Of a stretch of DNA of 18,658 nucleotides, positions 1 through 7,998 are shown one piece after another. The translations under genes and the position numbers were made by a program. Origin of the DNA: Thioalkalivibrio sp. (GTDB taxonomy: Bacteria > Pseudomonadota > Gammaproteobacteria > Ectothiorhodospirales > Ectothiorhodospiraceae); assembly GCA_003555285.1 (NCBI GenBank), contig PWGH01000070.1, positions 1-18,658 on the forward strand, in the 5' to 3' direction. The notes below the pieces were generated by a model. That model saw only the letters and a program-made list of their open reading frames with translations. It was not told the DNA's origin and did not search any database. Position 1 is the stretch's first letter. Every line of letters begins with the position of its first letter.

Positions 1-1
1 G

Positions 2-127
2 GAGCGCCTGAACATCGGACAGGCCTTTGTCGGCGGCATCGGCATCGTCCTGCTGGCCATGGTCCTCGACCGCCTGACCCAAGGCCTGGGTGAAAAGGCT
101 CCCGGCGTGCGGCACAAGGCGGACTGA
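2..127 (+). CDS. proW: Glycine betaine/proline ABC transporter permease, C-terminal end (partial)
   Basis: The frame is open from the window edge to TGA at 125-127 and encodes the last 41 residues of a protein. The visible part has a hydrophobic helix (roughly [15 protein letters not shown]) followed by DRLTQGLG and a short charged tail. This is how ProW/OpuAB-type permeases of the quaternary-amine ABC importers end: the final membrane helix, then a conserved LDR(L/I)TQ stretch. The next gene encodes the matching binding protein ProX, which supports the call. The membrane role would be import of glycine betaine or a related osmoprotectant. Only the tail is seen, so the family call rests on the LDRLTQ motif plus the neighbour. 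Confidence 0.75.
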   Translation, partial: ERLNIGQAFVGGIGIVLLAMVLDRLTQGLGEKAPGVRHKAD

Positions 128-161
128 TGGGCGCTCTTTCCAGAGACACATTGACCAAACG

Positions 162-287
162 AGGAGGTGATCGACACCGCTGAATACACCAGGAGAGATC
201 GCAGCGGATGCTGGGTGCGTAGCACACCTCGCGCGACCGTACAGCGGAAACCGCATGATCCAACCCCACAAGAGGATAGAAAAATGA
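162..287 (+). other. Perfect Shine-Dalgarno with possible CTG-started leader peptide upstream of proX
   Basis: Bases 162-171 read AGGAGGTGAT, a perfect match to the anti-Shine-Dalgarno end of 16S rRNA, yet no ATG, GTG or TTG follows at usual spacing. A CTG at 180 opens a 35-codon frame that ends in TGA at 285-287. That stop overlaps the proX ATG (284-286) as ATGA, a layout typical of translational coupling. The peptide has no recognised motif. The spacing to CTG (12 nt) is long and CTG starts are rare, so this may instead be the relic of an older proX start. I rate it as a possibility only. Confidence 0.2.
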
Positions 288-1324
288 CAGGAATCGAAAG
301 CCATACCGGCAAGAAGCTGAAGACCCTCGCCCTGACCTCCGCCATCGCGCTCGGTTTGGCGGCGGCCTCAGGTTCCGTCCATGCGCAGCAACAACCGGGC
401 GACGGGGTTACCGTGCAACCCGCCGTCGCCAGCTGGACCTCTGCCGTACCGGTCAGCTGGGTCTTCGTGGAGCTGCTCGAGGAACTCGGCTACACCGTGC
501 AGAATCCGATTTCGCTTTCCAACCCGGTGGCCTATCTGGCGATTTCCGAGGGTGACGCCCACTACTGGCCCAACGGCTGGTTCCCGCTGCACGAGCCCCA
601 GTTGCCGGACCATTTCGATGACGTCGGCACCCTGTTTGATCCGCTCTGCCCGGCTTGCGGCATCCAGGGTTACCTGGTCGACGCCGCGTCGGTCGAGCGC
701 TACGGAATCACCAACATCACGGACTTCCAGCGCGACGACGTGCGCGCCGCCTTCGACGCGACGGGAGACGGCAAGGCCGACCTGTTCGGTTGCCCGCCCG
801 GATGGGGCTGCCATGAAGGGATCAACGCCATGTTCGAAAAGTTCGAGCTGAACGACTACATGAACCATATCGACGCCGGGTATGCCGCCAATTTCGCCGA
901 GGCCCTGTCGCGGATCCAGGCCGGCGATTCCGCCTTGTACTACACCTGGGGTCCGAGCGCCTGGTTGCTGGCACTGACGCCCGGCGAAGACGTGATGTGG
1001 ATCAACGCCCCGGGCATCGTCGAGGACGAGGCCGAGCGTACCGAGGGCGTTCCTGGTGCGGTGACCGACCCGATCGAAATGGGCTTCGTGGCCGCCGACA
1101 TTCAGGTCGTCGCCAACAACGAATTCCTGGAGGACAACCCGGCAGCGGCCGAACTCTTCCGCCGGGTGTCACTGCCCATCGAATGGATCAGCGAGGTGGA
1201 CGCAACGATGGGTGAACAGGATCTGACCGATCCCATGGTGCGCCCACTGGTCCAGGAATGGATCGCCGCGAATCGCGACACCGTGGACGGCTGGCTCGAA
1301 GCCGCCAGGGCCGCCGCACAATAA
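284..1324 (+). CDS. proX: Glycine betaine/proline-betaine ABC transporter substrate-binding protein ProX
   Basis: This is a 346-residue periplasmic binding protein of the OpuAC/ProX family, which captures glycine betaine or proline betaine and hands it to the ProW permease. The ATG at 284 is chosen because AAGAGGA lies just upstream and because it gives a normal signal peptide: KK near residues 10-13, a hydrophobic core at about 15-28, and likely cleavage after SVHA (residue 34). From memory it follows E. coli ProX closely: the GDGKADLFGC block at about 161-170, PPGWGC at 171-176 with a Cys pair likely to form a disulfide, and YYTWGPSAW at 219-227. Trp99, Trp174 and Trp222 sit where ProX has its aromatic box for the trimethylammonium group. 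It lies 156 bp after the permease, so the two are probably one operon. Ligand range (glycine betaine or proline betaine) cannot be told from sequence alone. Confidence 0.93.
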   Translation: MTGIESHTGKKLKTLALTSAIALGLAAASGSVHAQQQPGDGVTVQPAVASWTSAVPVSWVFVELLEELGYTVQNPISLSNPVAYLAISEGDAHYWPNGWFPLHEPQLPDHFDDVGTLFDPLCPACGIQGYLVDAASVERYGITNITDFQRDDVRAAFDATGDGKADLFGCPPGWGCHEGINAMFEKFELNDYMNHIDAGYAANFAEALSRIQAGDSALYYTWGPSAWLLALTPGEDVMWINAPGIVEDEAERTEGVPGAVTDPIEMGFVAADIQVVANNEFLEDNPAAAELFRRVSLPIEWISEVDATMGEQDLTDPMVRPLVQEWIAANRDTVDGWLEAARAAAQ

Positions 1325-1334
1325 GACCCGCCCG

Positions 1335-1374
1335 CCCCCAGCCATCCCCCCCCGACAGGGTGGGTGGCTGGGGG
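1335..1374 (+). terminator. Hairpin terminator after proX
   Basis: CCCCCAGCCA (1335-1344) pairs perfectly with TGGCTGGGGG (1365-1374) across a 20-nt loop, and TTT follows directly. It starts 10 bp past the proX stop. The 10-bp GC-rich stem is strong but the T tract is short, so termination may be partial. Confidence 0.65.
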
Positions 1375-1382
1375 TTTACAGC

Positions 1383-1408
1383 GTGGGGGAAACGCAACGC
1401 ACCCATTG
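1383..1408 (+). repeat. Degenerate copy of the REP-like repeat
   Basis: GTGGGGGAAACGCAACGCAC (1383-1402) followed by CCATTG resembles the intact repeat at 2523 (GTGGGTGAAGCGCAGCGCAC then CCACCG) with a few changes. It lacks the leading TGTAGG. The remaining 1409-1571 stretch up to the lactate dehydrogenase start holds no gene or clear promoter that I can see. Confidence 0.45.
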
Positions 1409-1571
1409 ACCACCCTCAACCTTGCCCCTAATGGCCCCGCGCCCACTCCACGGCGCCTTGTATCGAGTCGGACAGATCGCGACACTGGACCTTCATCCGG
1501 CTCAATCGGCACAAAGGTGCAGTGTGTCAGGCCAGATAAGCGACTTCAGGTTTCCGGACAGGAGCAGTTGG

Positions 1572-2516
1572 ATGGCAAAATCCGTGGTGGGTTTGATCGG
1601 CACCGGTAATGTGGGCGTGGCGGCCGCCTACGCGCTGTTCCAGCGTCAACTGGCCAGCGAAATCATCCTGGTCGACAAGAACCACCAGCGTGCCGAGGGT
1701 GAGGCCATGGACCTGATGCACGCCCAACCGTTGGTTGGCCGGGTGTCGGTTCGCGCGGGGGACTACCCGGATCTTGCGCACTGCCAGGTGATCGTGATCA
1801 CCGCCGGCGTGAATCAGAAACCGGGGGAATCCCGGCTCGATTTACTGAACCGCAACGCCGCCGTGTTCCGCGAGATCGCCGAGGCGCTCGACCGCCATGC
1901 ACCCGAGGCGATCCTGGTGATTGCGACCAACCCGGTCGATATCCTGACGTATGTGATGCAGCAGTTGAGCCAGCGCCCCGCGCGCCGGGTGATCGGGACC
2001 GGCACCATGCTCGACACCTCGCGCTTTCGCGCGTTGCTTGGCGACTACTATCAGGTGAATCCGCGCTCAGTGCATGCCTACATCCTGGGCGAACACGGCG
2101 ATTCCGAGGTACCGATCTGGAGCAGCGCGATGATCGGTGGCCTGTCCATCATGCACCACACGATCAACGACCGACGCTTCGAGCCCAAACCCATGGATGC
2201 GCTGTTTCAGCGCGTGCGCACCGCCGCCTTCGACATCATCTCGCGCAAGGGCTACACGAACACCGCGATCGGTCTGGTCATTGCCTATCTGGTCCGGGTG
2301 ATCCTCGAAGATCAGCGCAGCGTCCTGCCGGTTTCGGTCAATCCCGACGGCGATTACGGGCAACGCGACGTCTGCTTCAGTGTGCCCTGCGTCGTGGGTG
2401 CCCATGGCGTCGAATACCGCCTCCCGCCCGAGGCCAGCGAGGTCGAACGCCAAGGGCTCGATGCCTCTGCCCATATCCTGCGCACCAGCCTGCAGGACAT
2501 GACCATCGACAGCTAA
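1572..2516 (+). CDS. ldh: L-lactate dehydrogenase
   Basis: This 314-residue cytosolic enzyme would interconvert pyruvate and L-lactate with NAD(H). The start at 1572 has GGACAGGAG 8 nt upstream (1556-1564); the frame is open back to 1422, but that extension is not conserved-looking. Visible motifs: Rossmann GTGNVG at 10-15, acidic Asp35 at the end of beta-2 (NAD preference), the mobile loop GVNQKPGESR with Gln82 and Arg88, TNPVD at 119-123, LDTSRFR at 147-153 with substrate-binding Arg151, and catalytic His175 in GEHGDSEVP. In this superfamily Gln at the loop position (Gln102 in LDH numbering) selects pyruvate, while malate dehydrogenases carry Arg there, so lactate dehydrogenase is favoured over malate dehydrogenase. 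The length is normal for the family. It appears monocistronic, flanked by repeats on both sides. Confidence 0.9.
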   Translation: MAKSVVGLIGTGNVGVAAAYALFQRQLASEIILVDKNHQRAEGEAMDLMHAQPLVGRVSVRAGDYPDLAHCQVIVITAGVNQKPGESRLDLLNRNAAVFREIAEALDRHAPEAILVIATNPVDILTYVMQQLSQRPARRVIGTGTMLDTSRFRALLGDYYQVNPRSVHAYILGEHGDSEVPIWSSAMIGGLSIMHHTINDRRFEPKPMDALFQRVRTAAFDIISRKGYTNTAIGLVIAYLVRVILEDQRSVLPVSVNPDGDYGQRDVCFSVPCVVGAHGVEYRLPPEASEVERQGLDASAHILRTSLQDMTIDS

Positions 2517-2522
2517 CCGGTC

Positions 2523-2550
2523 GGGTGGGTGAAGCGCAGCGCACCCACCG
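2523..2550 (+). repeat. REP-like palindromic repeat, plus orientation
   Basis: GGTGGGTG (2524-2531) and CACCCACC (2542-2549) form an 8-bp perfect stem around AAGCGCAGCG. It starts 7 bp past the ldh stop and matches the repeat family seen at 5358, 5415 and 13792. It has no T tract but could still act as a 3' mRNA-stabilising or terminating hairpin. Confidence 0.75.
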
Positions 2551-2584
2551 CCCTGGATCTTGACCTTGATCTCCGGGCACTCCT

Positions 2585-2616
2585 GGTGGGCCCGCTGCAC
2601 TTGGCCCTCCCTACGC
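2585..2616 (-). repeat. REP-like palindromic repeat, minus orientation
   Basis: GGTGGGCCCGCTGCACTTGG (2585-2604) followed by CCCTCCCTACGC is the same repeat in reverse. With the 2523 copy it makes an inverted pair separated by 34 bp, between ldh and the Fur-family gene. Confidence 0.7.
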
Positions 2617-2649
2617 TTGGCGCCGATTGGGCCATTTCTGCTCTCGTTT

Positions 2650-2664
2650 TGCAAACGAATTGCA
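2650..2664. promoter_or_regulatory. Candidate Zur operator upstream of the regulator gene
   Basis: TGCAAACGAATTGCA is a palindrome with 5-bp arms (TGCAA/TTGCA) and a 5-bp centre. It lies 30 bp before the Fur-family start. The same TGCAA-N5-TTGCA pattern recurs at 3262-3276 in front of the DUF1826 gene. Two copies with identical arms and spacing in front of a metalloregulator and a metal-linked gene suggest autoregulation. A second inverted repeat, CATTGC-N7-GCAATG (2663-2681), partly overlaps it. Confidence 0.55.
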
Positions 2665-2694
2665 TTGCTATTCCGGCAATGATCGAATAACACG

Positions 2695-3126
2695 ATGACA
2701 AAGCCCACCCCCCCATCGACCGGCGCCCGCGACCACCTGAAGGGCGTGGGCGCGCGGGCAACGCCGGCGCGACTCGCGGTGCTGGACATTTTGCTCGCGA
2801 GCCCCCGCGCGCTGTCGCATCAGGAGATCGAGCAGGCCGCACACGATCAGGGACAGGATATCGACCGGGTCACGCTCTACCGTGTGCTGGACTGGCTGGT
2901 AACGCAGCGGCTGGCGCACAAGATCACGGCCGAGGATCGCGTCGGGCGCTTCAATGCAGCGGACCGCGAGGCGCACGGGCACGCCCATTTCCACTGCACC
3001 GAATGCGGCCAGGTGTATTGCCTGAACGAACTGCAACCGGTGCTGGCCGTCACGCTACCGCCCGGTTACCGGTATCAACGTGCGGAGCTGACCATCCAGG
3101 GCCAGTGTCCCAGCTGCAGCCCTTGA
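2695..3126 (+). CDS. zur: Fur-family metalloregulator, Zur-like
   Basis: This 143-residue DNA-binding repressor has an N-terminal winged helix (about 15-85) that includes the family segment DRVTLYRVLDWLV (57-69), then a metal-binding dimer domain. The metal region is clear: HGHAHFHCTEC (94-104) with four His and a CxxC, and a second CxxC at 138-141 (CPSC), the structural zinc site of Fur/Zur proteins. The DUF1826 and COG0523 genes immediately downstream are typical zinc-starvation genes, so Zur is favoured over Fur, but metal specificity is inferred. No good Shine-Dalgarno precedes the ATG. A weak -10 (TCGAAT, 2683-2688) seven bases upstream would allow a leaderless mRNA. A matching palindrome at 2650-2664 suggests self-repression. 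Confidence 0.8.
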   Translation: MTKPTPPSTGARDHLKGVGARATPARLAVLDILLASPRALSHQEIEQAAHDQGQDIDRVTLYRVLDWLVTQRLAHKITAEDRVGRFNAADREAHGHAHFHCTECGQVYCLNELQPVLAVTLPPGYRYQRAELTIQGQCPSCSP

Positions 3127-3233
3127 CCGACGCGGCGCGGCACCGTTGAACGCGGCCCTGAGCCCTCGGGCGCACCACCCCTCGATGTACGATACCCACC
3201 GGGCACACATTCACCCGGGCGCGCACCCATCGG

Positions 3234-3262
3234 TTGCACTGACAGCGCAGAGCCCCAATAAT
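3234..3262 (+). promoter_or_regulatory. Candidate sigma-70 promoter of the DUF1826-zigA unit
   Basis: A -35-like TTGCAC (3234-3239) is separated by exactly 17 bp from AATAAT (3257-3262), which matches the -10 consensus at 5 of 6 bases. Transcription would start near 3269, inside the palindrome at 3261-3277, giving a leader of about 50 nt before the start at 3318. Confidence 0.5.
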
Positions 3263-3277
3263 GCAACCTAGTTGCAT
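3261..3277. promoter_or_regulatory. Candidate Zur operator upstream of the DUF1826 gene
   Basis: ATGCAACCTAGTTGCAT is a palindrome with 7-bp perfect arms and a 3-bp centre. It overlaps the end of the predicted -10 and the expected start of transcription, so a bound repressor would block RNA polymerase. Its core matches the site before the regulator gene (2650-2664). Confidence 0.6.
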
Positions 3278-3317
3278 ATACATGCCGGCGCTACCGGCGC
3301 TGCGTACCGGAGTGTCG

Positions 3318-3989
3318 ATGAACGCCGTCCTTGCTGCCGCCGTGCCTTCGCAGAAGCCGCCACCCCACACCTGGATCGCGGATACCCTCGGTGGGCTGAC
3401 GCATATCTTCGATCCCGAGGTGCAGATCGCCTACTACCGGCGGGCACCGAACCCCCGTATCACAACCTATCTTGCCACCTGCGCCGAACAGCTCGGGGTT
3501 GGCCAGTCGCTATCGGTTCCCGCGGACGCGCCCTTGCCCGGTCTCCGGCTCCCGGCCGGACCGCACCAAGAGGCCCTGCTCGAGGACATCGCCTGGAGCA
3601 TCGAGGTGTATACCCAGTTGCTCGATTGCCCCGCCGTCGCACTGCGACTGGAGGTCCTGCACAAGCCGATGTGTCCGCGCTTTCATGTCGACCGCACCGG
3701 CATCCGGCTGGTCTGCACCTGGCACGGTCCGGGTACCGAGTGGCTCGACGACGCCGGGGCCGATCGCACCCGCCTGGGACCCGGTAACGGCGGCCTTCCC
3801 GATGCCGAATCGGGTTTGATGCAACCCGGCGCCGAGGTCGGACAGGTCCCGCCCTTTGCGCTGGCCCTGCTGAAGGGCTCGCTGTGGCAAGGCAACACCG
3901 GACGCGGCCTGATTCATCGCTCACCCGACGTGGCCACCGAACACGGACCCCGCGTGATGATGTCCCTGGACGCCCTCTGGGCGTCCTGA
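3318..3989 (+). CDS. DUF1826 family protein, probable zinc-starvation gene
   Basis: This 223-residue protein matches the DUF1826 family as I recall it: [20 protein letters not shown] (116-135), GPGTEWL (137-143), and [20 protein letters not shown] (183-202). The function is unknown. The conserved residues include His123 and Asp125 (HxD) and a distal His200 followed by Arg201. This is the layout of a 2-His-1-carboxylate metal site, and Cys119 lies nearby, but that reading is my inference. The start at 3318 is preferred because CCGGAG lies 5 nt upstream; earlier in-frame ATGs at 3261 and 3282 fall in the operator or lack a ribosome site. It is followed 143 bp later by a COG0523 GTPase and preceded by a Zur-like operator, so it probably acts under zinc limitation. 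No signal peptide or membrane segment is seen, so it is probably cytosolic. Confidence 0.82.
   Translation: MNAVLAAAVPSQKPPPHTWIADTLGGLTHIFDPEVQIAYYRRAPNPRITTYLATCAEQLGVGQSLSVPADAPLPGLRLPAGPHQEALLEDIAWSIEVYTQLLDCPAVALRLEVLHKPMCPRFHVDRTGIRLVCTWHGPGTEWLDDAGADRTRLGPGNGGLPDAESGLMQPGAEVGQVPPFALALLKGSLWQGNTGRGLIHRSPDVATEHGPRVMMSLDALWAS
3968..3986 (+). other. Perfect 8-bp hairpin at the end of the DUF1826 gene
   Basis: GGACGCCC (3968-3975), TCT, GGGCGTCC (3979-3986) form a tight stem-loop that overlaps the final codons, just before the TGA. There is no T tract. It could be an mRNA-processing or partial attenuation signal between the DUF1826 gene and the GTPase. The 143-bp gap after it holds no gene I can support. 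Confidence 0.4.
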
Positions 3990-4132
3990 CCCCGACCAGA
4001 CCCACGCCGACCCGAGAGACCCACCCCGGCACACCGTTGCCCGAACGACCCGACGCCACGGCCCAACATGAACCTCGAGCACCCCGGCACACCCGCGCCG
4101 AGGCGCCACGCCACCAGCCTTCGGAGCCACCC

Positions 4133-5350
<1,218 letters not shown>

Positions 5351-5357
5351 ACAATTC

Positions 5358-5388
5358 GGTGGGCCCGCTGCGCTTGGCCCATCCTACA
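5358..5388 (-). repeat. REP-like repeat, left arm of an inverted pair
   Basis: GGTGGGCCCGCTGCGCTTGG (5358-5377) continues to CCCATCCTACA. It starts 7 bp after the zigA stop and faces the copy at 5415-5445. The spacer holds the perfect palindrome GGGACCGGTCCC (5389-5400). The pair lies between two convergent genes and could fold into one large cruciform or act as a two-way transcription stop. Confidence 0.8.
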
Positions 5389-5414
5389 GGGACCGGTCCC
5401 ACCGGCCGGAGGCC

Positions 5415-5445
5415 TGTAGGGTGGGTGCAGTGCAGCGCACCCACC
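5415..5445 (+). repeat. REP-like repeat, right arm of an inverted pair
   Basis: TGTAGGGTGGGTGCAGTGCA (5415-5434) continues to GCGCACCCACC. Its leading CCTGTAGG is complementary to CCTACAGG at the end of the left arm. It ends 15 bp before the glutamine synthetase stop codon. Confidence 0.8.
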
Positions 5446-5460
5446 GCCCTCGCCCTGGAC

Positions 5461-7635
5461 CTATTTGATGAACAGCAACTCCCGGTATTTGGGCAGCGGC
5501 CAGAGTTCATCGGCGACTTCCATTTCCAGTTGGTCGACCTCGACCCGCACAGCATCCATCAACGGACGGATCTCATAGGCGCAATGGTGCATGTGCTCGT
5601 TGACCGAACTGAACTCGTGTCGGGCCATGGCCTTCGACAGCGCGGTGACGCCCTTCATCATCGCATCCACCCTGGCGCTCACGGACCGTACCGTGTCGTC
5701 ATCGAGGGCAATGCCGAGTTGAGACAGGTTGAGGCTGGTGGCCGTCAGCGAGGATAAGTACTGCATGGCCGCCGGGTAGAACTGCGTCTTGACCATCTCC
5801 ACCACAAGCTTCGATTCCACCTCGATGGACAGGATGTATTGCTCGGAGTACACCTCGAAACGGCTTTGCAGCTCGACCGGACTGAGGACACCGGTATCGG
5901 CGAACAGCGCGATCACCTCGGGGTCGCACAACGCCGGCAGCGCATCGGCGGTGGTGGGGATGTTCTTCAGGCCGTTTTCCTCCACCGCCTTCCGGTGCCA
6001 TTCCGCCGAGTAGCCATCGCCACCGAAGACCACATTGCCGTGATCCTCGATCAACTCCTTCAGCACACTGATCACGGCCGCCGTCTGATTCACCGAAGCC
6101 GGCAGGGTCTTCTCCAACTTGTCGGCAATCCAGTTCAGGGAATCGGCGAGCATGGTGTTCATCGCAACCAGCGGCCCGGAGACGGAGGCCGAGGAACCCA
6201 CCGCGCGGAATTCGAAGCGATTGCCGGTAAAGGCGAAAGGCGAGGTCCGGTTCCGATCGCCGGGATCGCGCTCGAAACGAAGGATCTGCGACAAACCCAG
6301 ATCCATCATGCCGCCCTCGGCGGCGGCCTCCAGCTTGCCGGCCTTGATGTCCATGAAGACCTTTTCCAGCTGGTCGCCCAGATACACCGACAGAATGGCC
6401 GGGGGTGCCTCATTGGCGCCCAACCGATGGTCATTGGCGGCCGAGGCAATCACGGCCCGGAGCAGCGGTCCAAAACGGTGCACGCCGCGGATCACTGCAC
6501 CACAAAAGAGCAAAAACTTCAGGTTGTCGTTCGGGGTGCTGCCCGGATCGAGCAGGTTGCCCTGGGTCGCGTTGCCGACCGACCAGTTGACGTGTTTACC
6601 GGAGCCATTCACGCCGGCGAAGGGCTTCTCGTGCAGCAGGCAGAGAAAGCCGTGGGCCTTCGCGGTGCTCTTCAGCAGGGTCATCATCAGCTGCTGGTGG
6701 TCCGCAGCGACGTTCGCCGCCTCGAAGTACGGGGCAATCTCGAACTGGCCTGGGGCCACCTCGTTGTGGTGGGTTTTGGCCGGGATCCCCAGACGGTACA
6801 GCTTGTCTTCCAGGTCCTGCATGAAGACCTGCACCCGCTCGGGAATGGCACCGAAATAATGGTCGTCGAATTCCTGGCCCTTGGCCGGCGGCGCGCCGAA
6901 CAGCGTGCGTCCGGCCAGCAGCAGATCCGGGCGGCTATTGGCCAGCCCGGCATCGACCAGGAAATACTCCTGTTCGGCGCCACAGCTGGAATTGAGTGGC
7001 GCGATATCCGTCTCGCCCATCAGGGCCAATACGCGCTGCGCGGCCTTGTTCATCGCGGCGTTGGAGCGCAGCAGGGGAATCTTCTTGTCCAGGGTCTCGC
7101 CGGTCCAGGACATGAAGACGCTCGGAATCATCAAGGTGGCGCCGTTTGCCGTGTGCATGATGAAGGCCGGGCTGGTCGGGTCCCAGGCGGTGTAGCCGCG
7201 GGCGGCGTTGGTCATCCGCAGGCTGCCGTTTGGAAACGAGGAGCCGTCCGGTTCGCCCTTGATCAGCAGGCTGCCGGTGAATTCGGTCATGGCCCCGCCG
7301 TCGGCATTGGTGAGGATGAACCCGTCGTGCTTCTCGGCGGTGATGTTGGTCATCGGGTAGAAGATGTGCGAGAAGAACTTGGCGCCTTTGGCCATCGCCC
7401 ATTCCTTCATCGCCGCGGCGACGACATCGGCCGTGGCGGGGTCCAGAGGGCCACCAGTTTGCACGGTATTCTTCATCGCCTTGAAGGCGCTCTTGGACAG
7501 CGACTCTTCCATCCTGGCCAGGCTGAACACGTCGCTCGCCCAGATTTTACTGAGTGGCAGCGGCAACTCGACCGCCATGGGTTGACGGCTGGTGATGGCG
7601 GTAATCGCTGCGGCCCGAGTGGAATGTGCAGTCAT
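5461..7635 (-). CDS. glnN: Glutamine synthetase, type III
   Basis: This 724-residue enzyme makes glutamine from glutamate and ammonia with ATP. The length is that of GSIII (about 700-730), not GSI (about 470). Motifs: a GSIII-type N-terminal domain with LPLPLSKIWASDVFS (24-38), GAEQEYF (219-225), NEVAPGQFEIAP (291-302), and GVNGSGKHVNWS (341-352), the GSIII form of the catalytic NGSG(K/M)H block, followed by a long C-terminal helical region. GSIII lacks the adenylylation site of GSI, so control is expected at transcription. The start at 7635 has AGGAAGG 6 nt upstream. The frame is open to 7899 but that part overlaps the promoter. A sigma-54 promoter and an NtrC-like site sit upstream. The gene is convergent with zigA. 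Confidence 0.93.
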   Translation of the reverse strand: MTAHSTRAAAITAITSRQPMAVELPLPLSKIWASDVFSLARMEESLSKSAFKAMKNTVQTGGPLDPATADVVAAAMKEWAMAKGAKFFSHIFYPMTNITAEKHDGFILTNADGGAMTEFTGSLLIKGEPDGSSFPNGSLRMTNAARGYTAWDPTSPAFIMHTANGATLMIPSVFMSWTGETLDKKIPLLRSNAAMNKAAQRVLALMGETDIAPLNSSCGAEQEYFLVDAGLANSRPDLLLAGRTLFGAPPAKGQEFDDHYFGAIPERVQVFMQDLEDKLYRLGIPAKTHHNEVAPGQFEIAPYFEAANVAADHQQLMMTLLKSTAKAHGFLCLLHEKPFAGVNGSGKHVNWSVGNATQGNLLDPGSTPNDNLKFLLFCGAVIRGVHRFGPLLRAVIASAANDHRLGANEAPPAILSVYLGDQLEKVFMDIKAGKLEAAAEGGMMDLGLSQILRFERDPGDRNRTSPFAFTGNRFEFRAVGSSASVSGPLVAMNTMLADSLNWIADKLEKTLPASVNQTAAVISVLKELIEDHGNVVFGGDGYSAEWHRKAVEENGLKNIPTTADALPALCDPEVIALFADTGVLSPVELQSRFEVYSEQYILSIEVESKLVVEMVKTQFYPAAMQYLSSLTATSLNLSQLGIALDDDTVRSVSARVDAMMKGVTALSKAMARHEFSSVNEHMHHCAYEIRPLMDAVRVEVDQLEMEVADELWPLPKYRELLFIK

Positions 7636-7699
7636 GAGGTACCTTCCTGTTGGTGGGAACCCGTTTCCGGGTCCGGAAAATCGGTTAGGCTGGAGATTA

Positions 7700-7715
7700 A
7701 GCAAGATTCCGGCCA
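7700..7715 (-). promoter_or_regulatory. Sigma-54 (-24/-12) promoter of glnN
   Basis: Read on the minus strand this is TGGCCGGAATCTTGCT. Against the consensus TGGCAC-N5-TTGC(A/T) it keeps TGGC and TTGCT, and the -24 GG and -12 GC are separated by the required 10 bases. Transcription would start near 7690, about 55 nt before the glnN start. Confidence 0.65.
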
Positions 7716-7881
7716 GTGGCAGCGCGTCACCCGCCGGGGTCCCACGGGTGCGTTTGAATGGCCCCGGCGAGATGGGCCTTTGCGGCCTCAGCGCTGATCT
7801 CCGCTCCCTGTTCGGCCGCCTTGCACGCGCATTGGCGTGAGGCCGCAGCCGCGAACGCGGCCACGACCTGCCCCCTCCGCG

Positions 7882-7898
7882 CGCACCATTACGGTGCA
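7882..7898 (-). promoter_or_regulatory. NtrC-type enhancer site upstream of glnN
   Basis: CGCACCATTACGGTGCA matches the NtrC dyad TGCACC-N5-GGTGCA at all but the first base. It lies about 195 bp above the predicted transcription start, a normal distance for a sigma-54 enhancer. With the -24/-12 promoter it predicts induction under nitrogen limitation. The rest of the 7636-7998 gap holds only TCAGCGCTGA (7787-7796) and the inverted repeat CACGC-N6-GCGTG near 7823, of unknown meaning. Confidence 0.6.
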
Positions 7899-7998
7899 CT
7901 ACCCGGCTTCAGGTGGATTTGTTCCGGCGTCGGTAGGCCCGTTGGGCGCACCCCATCCACGCATGGCAATCTTGGGATCTGCGCGCTGAGCGGGCGTT

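Noticed and set aside
1572..2516. Malate dehydrogenase instead of lactate dehydrogenase
   Set aside because: The substrate loop has Gln82 (NQKPGE) where malate dehydrogenases have Arg, favouring pyruvate/lactate.
3884..4132. N-terminal extension of the COG0523 GTPase
   Set aside because: It overlaps the end of the DUF1826 gene, is rich in Arg/Pro/Thr, and the ATG at 4133 starts just before the Walker A as in the family.
5839..7797. 652-codon plus-strand open frame opposite glnN
   Set aside because: It mirrors glutamine synthetase codons (rich in His, Gln and Arg) and extends across the sigma-54 promoter. No family features.
7636..7899. N-terminal extension of glnN to 812 codons
   Set aside because: The extension covers the sigma-54 promoter and the NtrC site, and the ATG at 7635 has a good ribosome site and gives the normal GSIII length.
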